10,792 nt of DNA from contig QUTJ01031305.1 in NCBI GenBank assembly GCA_003573635.1, positions 1-10,792 of the forward strand, read 5' to 3'. The notes beneath the pieces are model-generated. The model was not told the DNA's origin. It saw nothing but the letters and a program-made list of their open reading frames with translations, and searched no databases. Of this stretch, positions 8,358 through 10,792 are shown in pieces (position 1 is the stretch's first letter; each line of letters starts with the position of its first letter). A program made the position numbers and the translations under genes. This stretch comes from Goniomonas avonlea. Its lineage: Eukaryota > Cryptophyceae > Goniomonadida > Goniomonadaceae.

Positions 8358-9991
8358 CTCTCTCACCCATTAGACACCCCGAGGTGAGAGCGCTCTAATC
8401 TGTCCCCGTGACCGTGTCACAGCGGATTGACAAGTTTGACCATGTCACAGCGGACGTGGCTGGTGGAACGCACAGAAGAGGACTACGCCCTGTTAGAGCA
8501 GGACACGTCCGCGATTCAGGTTGCGGAACTCTCGGGGTACTTGTTTTTCGGGTCTGTACAGGTGAGCTCGAGGGCCGCCGCCCCCTTTCGGTCCCCTTCA
8601 TCCCGCCTGTTCGCTCAATCGCTCTCGCGCCCCCCCCTCTCTCTCTGATGCGCCTCCACACAGCTGCGACCTCTTAACCGTCATCGGATCTTTCTTCTTG
8701 GACAAGATAGCTGTCATTCCCCCTCCTTCTGCTCCTACTTCTTGCTCCCACCTTTCCTCCCCCAGCCCCGTGCAGACTGCGTTTCCTCCCCTCCGCCCCT
8801 CTCACACACACGCAGGTGCTTGTAGACCAGTTCAACGTGTCCGGCAAAGCCTCCTCCTCGGCCTCAGCTCCAACGGCCCCAGCCGAGTCAAATCGACCGA
8901 CATTCTACGTTGTGGACTTCACAAGGGTGTCGGGCGTGGATGTATCCGCTCTCACCGAGCTCCTGCGCATTGTGCAGCAGGTGCGGTCCTATCCGTGCTA
9001 ATCAATGACTACAACATCTAACCAATGTTACGTTGTGGACTTCACCTGTGTGTTGGGCGTGGATGTATCCGCTCTCACCGAGCTCCTGCGCATTGGGCAA
9101 CAGGTACGGTCACTGGCCGTGCTCATCAATGACTACAACCTCTTTTCAATCTAACTGATCTGCTTGGATATTTGGTAGCGAATCGGCCACTTTGTGGCCT
9201 CGCTCCAGTTCCAATCCTGGACCTATACATGAACAAAAACGTTGGCTATTTTCATTGGAAAAGGCCATTTAGCACGTCCCACGACGTGTTTTACGTACTA
9301 CTACGTGTTGTGACCAGAAGGCACTTGGGCAGCCATCACGCACACCTGGGCACGCGCCTGACACGGTTGGCTCTAGGTCAAGGGGCAAGGGCGGTCGCTA
9401 GTGTTCAGCTCCGTGCCCAAGCCTGTGTCTCGAGCCTTAAAGGGAGCTGGGGCCGCGCAAGACTCCGATTTCTTTCGAGATGTCGATTCTGCCATCACCT
9501 ACTGTGAAGATGAGGTGCGCCCTCTAACTTCTCTCTCGTGCCTCCCGCCCCCCCTCTCTCGCCTCCACCCTCTCTCTCTCTCCCTCGCTCTCCCTCTCTC
9601 CCTCTCTCTTCCTTTCTCCCTCTCTCCCTCTCCCTCCCTCTACCCTGACTCCCTCGCTCCTTCTCTCCCTCTCTCCCTCTCTCTCCCTCTCTCTCCCTCT
9701 CGCACTTTCTCTCCCTCTCTTCCTCCCTCTCTCCGCCTCCTCCCTCCCGCCTGCCCAGAGCCCTCGGGATCTGTGGCCGCTCAGCGGTTCCTGGATCCAC
9801 TCTGTCCTGACACCTGACACCTGACACTGACACTTGCCTGCGGGCGTTAGGGGAACATTAGCATATGTTCTCTCTCCCGACGTGACAACTGACACTGACA
9901 CTTGCAGATCCTGCGGGCGCTGAGGGGACAGGCGCATATGGCCTCGTGTCCCCAAACCCAAGACTCAATTGATATTCTAGAAGCCGTAAAG
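6139..9991 (+). CDS. SulP/SLC26-family anion transporter with STAS domain; 3' end unresolved
   Basis: Predicted multi-pass membrane transporter, or amino-acid or anion transporter of the bacterial/fungal-like SulP branch. Supported exons are 6139-7272, 7538-7879, 8451-8561, 8816-8980, 9377-9514 and 9908-9991. All junctions are GT-AG and phase 0, giving 658 residues. Residues 1-40 are a hydrophilic N-terminus. About 42-490 are hydrophobic, with the SulP-like SASYAGFMLA near residue 58, LPMPVAKGFFAGIG, and a GPSFVEILP..YAGG.VFYLGF block in exon 2. A STAS domain follows: LSGYLFFGSV (about 519-528), YVVDFTRVSGVDVSALTELL (560-579), SLVFSSVP and a terminal VDSAITYCEDE. The STAS serine phosphorylated in SpoIIAA-type proteins (DSS) is Val here (DVS). 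Exon 2 ends after KVLPPHSQ at a GTGAGG donor, supported by family alignment. Introns are 265, 571, 396 and 393 bp, and the 346-bp intron 3 region is 8562-8815 in part low-complexity. Further exons downstream are likely. Confidence 0.88.
7855..8195 (+). repeat. Amplified copies of the exon 2 donor junction in SulP intron 2
   Basis: The end of exon 2 plus the intron start (CAAGGTGTTGCCG...CCCAGGTGAGGG) is followed by at least five further full or partial copies. They begin near 7909, 7953, 7989, 8021 and 8159 and are separated by CTCACTCACT tracts. Copies at about 8021 and 8159 keep CCCAGGTGAGGG or CCAGGTGAGGG, a good donor; the others read CCCAGGTCCCTC. Only the first copy is in frame with the transporter. 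Confidence 0.85.
8069..8130 (+). repeat. Exon-like intronic cassette, copy A
   Basis: It carries GCAG followed by TTTCCTAGGGGTCTGTGG, CCGCTCAGCGG and TTCCTGAATGGC. Nearly the same sequence is found at 10369-10426, and its core at 9768-9797. The core contains a perfect small inverted repeat, CCGC-TCA-GCGG. It lies in SulP intron 2 and is not needed to complete the transporter frame. Confidence 0.8.
8246..8353. repeat. Compound CT / CG / CA microsatellite
   Basis: About 50 bp of (CT)n runs directly into CGCGCGCGCGCG at about 8300-8310 and then (CA)n to 8353. It lies in SulP intron 2. The alternating CG/CA part is the sequence type prone to left-handed DNA and to length variation. Confidence 0.9.
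8415..8454 (+). repeat. Duplicated acceptor of SulP exon 3
   Basis: The 12-mer TGTCACAGCGGA occurs at 8415-8426 and 8443-8454. The second copy is the splice acceptor and first bases of exon 3. The first copy offers an alternative acceptor 28 bp upstream, which would shift the frame and lose the STAS domain. Confidence 0.8.
8906..9157 (+). repeat. Tandem duplication of the exon 4 tail, donor and intron start
   Basis: A unit of about 123 bp at 8906-9028 is repeated directly at 9029-9152 or slightly beyond. The unit comprises the last 75 nt of SulP exon 4 (from YVVDF to the CAG), the donor and the first part of intron 4. In the exonic part there are 6 differences in 75 nt. The copy keeps an open reading frame and a GTACGG donor but has no acceptor in front of it, so it is treated as intronic. 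Confidence 0.92.
9530..9750 (+). repeat. CTCTCTCC low-complexity tract in SulP intron 5
   Basis: About 220 bp made almost entirely of C and T, mostly CTCTCCCT units. It follows the exon 5 donor (GTGCGC at 9515) and precedes cassette copy C. Long open frames here on either strand are compositional. Confidence 0.9.
9768..9797 (+). repeat. Exon-like intronic cassette, copy C
   Basis: GATCTGTGGCCGCTCAGCGG followed by TTCCTGGATCC. It shares the hairpin core with copies A and B and is preceded by an acceptor-like CTGCCCAG at 9751-9758. It lies in SulP intron 5. Confidence 0.8.
9821..9940 (+). repeat. Duplicated acceptor and start of SulP exon 6
   Basis: CTGACACTGACACTTGC occurs at 9821-9837 and 9889-9905. 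In both places it is followed by CTGCGGGCG and then, 14-15 nt on, by GCATATG. The downstream copy is the real exon 6 boundary (CTTGCAG then ATCCTG). The upstream copy lacks exactly the four bases AGAT that include the acceptor dinucleotide. Confidence 0.88.
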
Positions 9992-10027
9992 GTTCGTAAG
10001 CGGCCGGTTCGCGAAGAGCTTATCGGG

Positions 10028-10160
10028 ATGTGTGTGTGTGTGTGTCTGTGTCTGTGTGTGATGTCTCTCTGTCTCGCCTCTTTCTCTCTCTTTCTCTCTC
10101 TCGCGCGCGCTCTCTCTCTCGCTCTCTCTCTCTCTCTCTGTGTGTATGTGTCTGCCTGTC
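10028..10160. repeat. GT and CT microsatellites downstream of SulP exon 6
   Basis: (GT)n-rich sequence at about 10028-10058 and 10139-10150 flanks CTCTCT/CGCGCGC sequence. This is consistent with an intron following the GTTCGT (or alternative GTAAGC) donor at 9992-10001. Confidence 0.8.
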
Positions 10161-10275
10161 TGTGTTCGTGTGCCAGTGAAATCCTACCACAGGATGTGCA
10201 ACGCAACGTGTTCTCACTCCTTAGCCGCGCATCTCTTGTTCTCTCTCTGAACCGCTTGGATCCTGTTGATCTGCG

Positions 10276-10288
10276 CCCCCCCCCCCCC
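10276..10288. repeat. Poly-C run
   Basis: A run of 13 C within a CT-rich stretch, probably intronic. It mirrors the long G run in the F-box gene intron, which is also C on that gene's sense strand. Confidence 0.85.
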
Positions 10289-10368
10289 TTGACTCTGCCT
10301 CTCTCTGCTCCAGCCACGCCCCCGCCCCCTCCCTCTCTTCTTCTTATCGCTCTCTCTTATGCCCTCAG

Positions 10369-10426
10369 GCAGGTTCCTTTCCTAGGGGTCTGTGGCCGCT
10401 CAGCGGTTCCTGAATGGCCTGAATCC
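10369..10426 (+). repeat. Exon-like intronic cassette, copy B
   Basis: GCAGGTTCCTTTCCTAGG followed by GGTCTGTGGCCGCTCAGCGG and TTCCTGAATGGCCTGAATC. It is nearly identical to copy A from TTTCCTAGG through TGAATGGC, and like it is preceded by acceptor-like AGs. Confidence 0.82.
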
Positions 10427-10650
10427 TCTCACACACACTCTCACACACTCTCTCACACACACTCTCTCTTCTCGCTCATCGCGTCCGCCTGCAGATCGCG
10501 TTTTTCTCCAAGAATGGGCAGAGTGCACAGTCCCCAAACGAGAAGGTGACAAGATACTAGTTTTTTGACGTGCAGCCTCTTCCTCTTCGCTGCCTTCTTG
10601 TCGTCCCCTTTTAAATTTCCACTCTGCTCGCTCTCTCTCTCTGCCTCTAG

Positions 10651-10700
10651 GCAGATCTTTACGGATCTGTGGCTGCTGTGCAGTTCCTCGTCGCTTGAAT
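10651..10700 (+). repeat. Exon-like cassette, diverged copy D, possibly the exon source
   Basis: GCAGATCTTTACGGATCTGTGG, then a diverged CTGCTGTGCAG in place of the hairpin core, then TTCCTCGTCGCTTGAATGATC. It follows a pyrimidine tract and CTCTAG. Read from GCAG|ATC it gives IFTDLWLLCSSSSLE then TGA; read from TAG|GCA it gives ADLYGSVAAVQFLVA then TGA. It could be a true terminal exon of the SulP gene or another decayed copy. Confidence 0.5.
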
Positions 10701-10792
10701 GATCTCCCTCTCTCTTCCCCTCCTTCCCTGTTCTCTCCTCCCGTCGCCCGCTTTCGCTCCCTCCCGCTTCTGCTCCCTCCCTGCCGGCTCTC
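10701..10792. other. CT-rich end of window
   Basis: Pyrimidine-rich sequence (CTCCCTCTCTC, TCCCTCCCG) with no supported coding content. It resembles the introns upstream, so the transcription unit may continue past the window. Confidence 0.5.

Larger units (their letters stand above)
10193..10560 (+). other. Candidate further exons of the SulP gene, unresolved
   Basis: The clearest candidate is 10495-10545: an acceptor CCTGCAG, 17 open codons in phase 0 (IAFFSKNGQSAQSPNEK) and a GTGACA donor. Read through instead, it ends at a TAG at 10558-10560. A weaker candidate starts after CCACAG at 10193 (DVQRN...). Neither shows a recognisable domain. Related SulP-STAS proteins in fungi and algae often carry a C-terminal extension or a cyclic-nucleotide-binding-like domain, but that is not seen here. 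Confidence 0.35.

Noticed and set aside
8096-8398. Open frame of 100 codons beginning MAAQRFLNGWNHL
   Set aside because: It starts in the repeated intronic cassette and then runs through CT and CA microsatellites.
9029-9103. A second STAS exon as a mutually exclusive alternative to exon 4
   Set aside because: There is no AG acceptor before it and the GKAS...NRP part of exon 4 is missing, so it cannot replace exon 4.
9495-9961. Long open frames rich in Arg/Glu/Gly or Ser/Leu/Pro on both strands
   Set aside because: Products of CT/GA low-complexity sequence in an intron; no family signal and no codon structure.
1-10792. A new defence system, prophage or mobile gene cluster
   Set aside because: All four genes are recognisable eukaryotic families with introns; no transposase, integrase, nuclease or toxin-antitoxin signature was seen.

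Overview
The window is from an intron-rich nuclear genome of a eukaryote, most likely a free-living protist. Four genes could be rebuilt exon by exon from frame continuity, GT-AG splice sites and the periodicity of known families. No operons, Shine-Dalgarno sites, tRNA, rRNA, CRISPR array or transposase were seen. The species cannot be named from this sequence. Introns are of two kinds: short ones of 44-69 bp and long ones of 173-571 bp packed with CT, CA, GT and homopolymer tracts.

Layout, with strands alternating. (1) Minus, 1539-154: a complete 5-exon mitochondrial carrier family protein of 323 residues, closest by eye to the ADP/ATP-type carriers. (2) Plus, 1586-2356: an intronless 256-residue ACBD6-like protein, an acyl-CoA-binding domain followed by ankyrin repeats. 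It is head-to-head with (1), and their start codons are only about 46 bp apart. (3) Minus, 5873-2481: a 10-exon F-box/leucine-rich-repeat protein of 520 residues, tail-to-tail with (2), in which most C-terminal exons carry a single LRR. (4) Plus, from 6139 to beyond clear resolution: a SulP (SLC26-like) anion transporter with a STAS domain. Six exons, 658 residues, are firmly placed, and the 3' end is unresolved and may leave the window. Genes (3) and (4) are head-to-head across 265 bp.

The four genes do not form an evident pathway. Two are transporters (organelle carrier, SulP membrane protein), one is a lipid-thioester binding protein, and one is a predicted ubiquitin-ligase substrate adaptor. 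The most unusual content is in the introns. In at least five places a piece of exon plus its own splice site has been copied into the adjacent intron, either as exon tail plus donor or as acceptor plus exon head. Some copies are broken exactly at the splice site or soon hit a stop. Four dispersed copies of an exon-like cassette (core GTGGCCGCTCAGCGG) also lie in or next to the introns of the SulP gene. This looks like a genome whose introns are growing, and perhaps arising, by local duplication of splice junctions.
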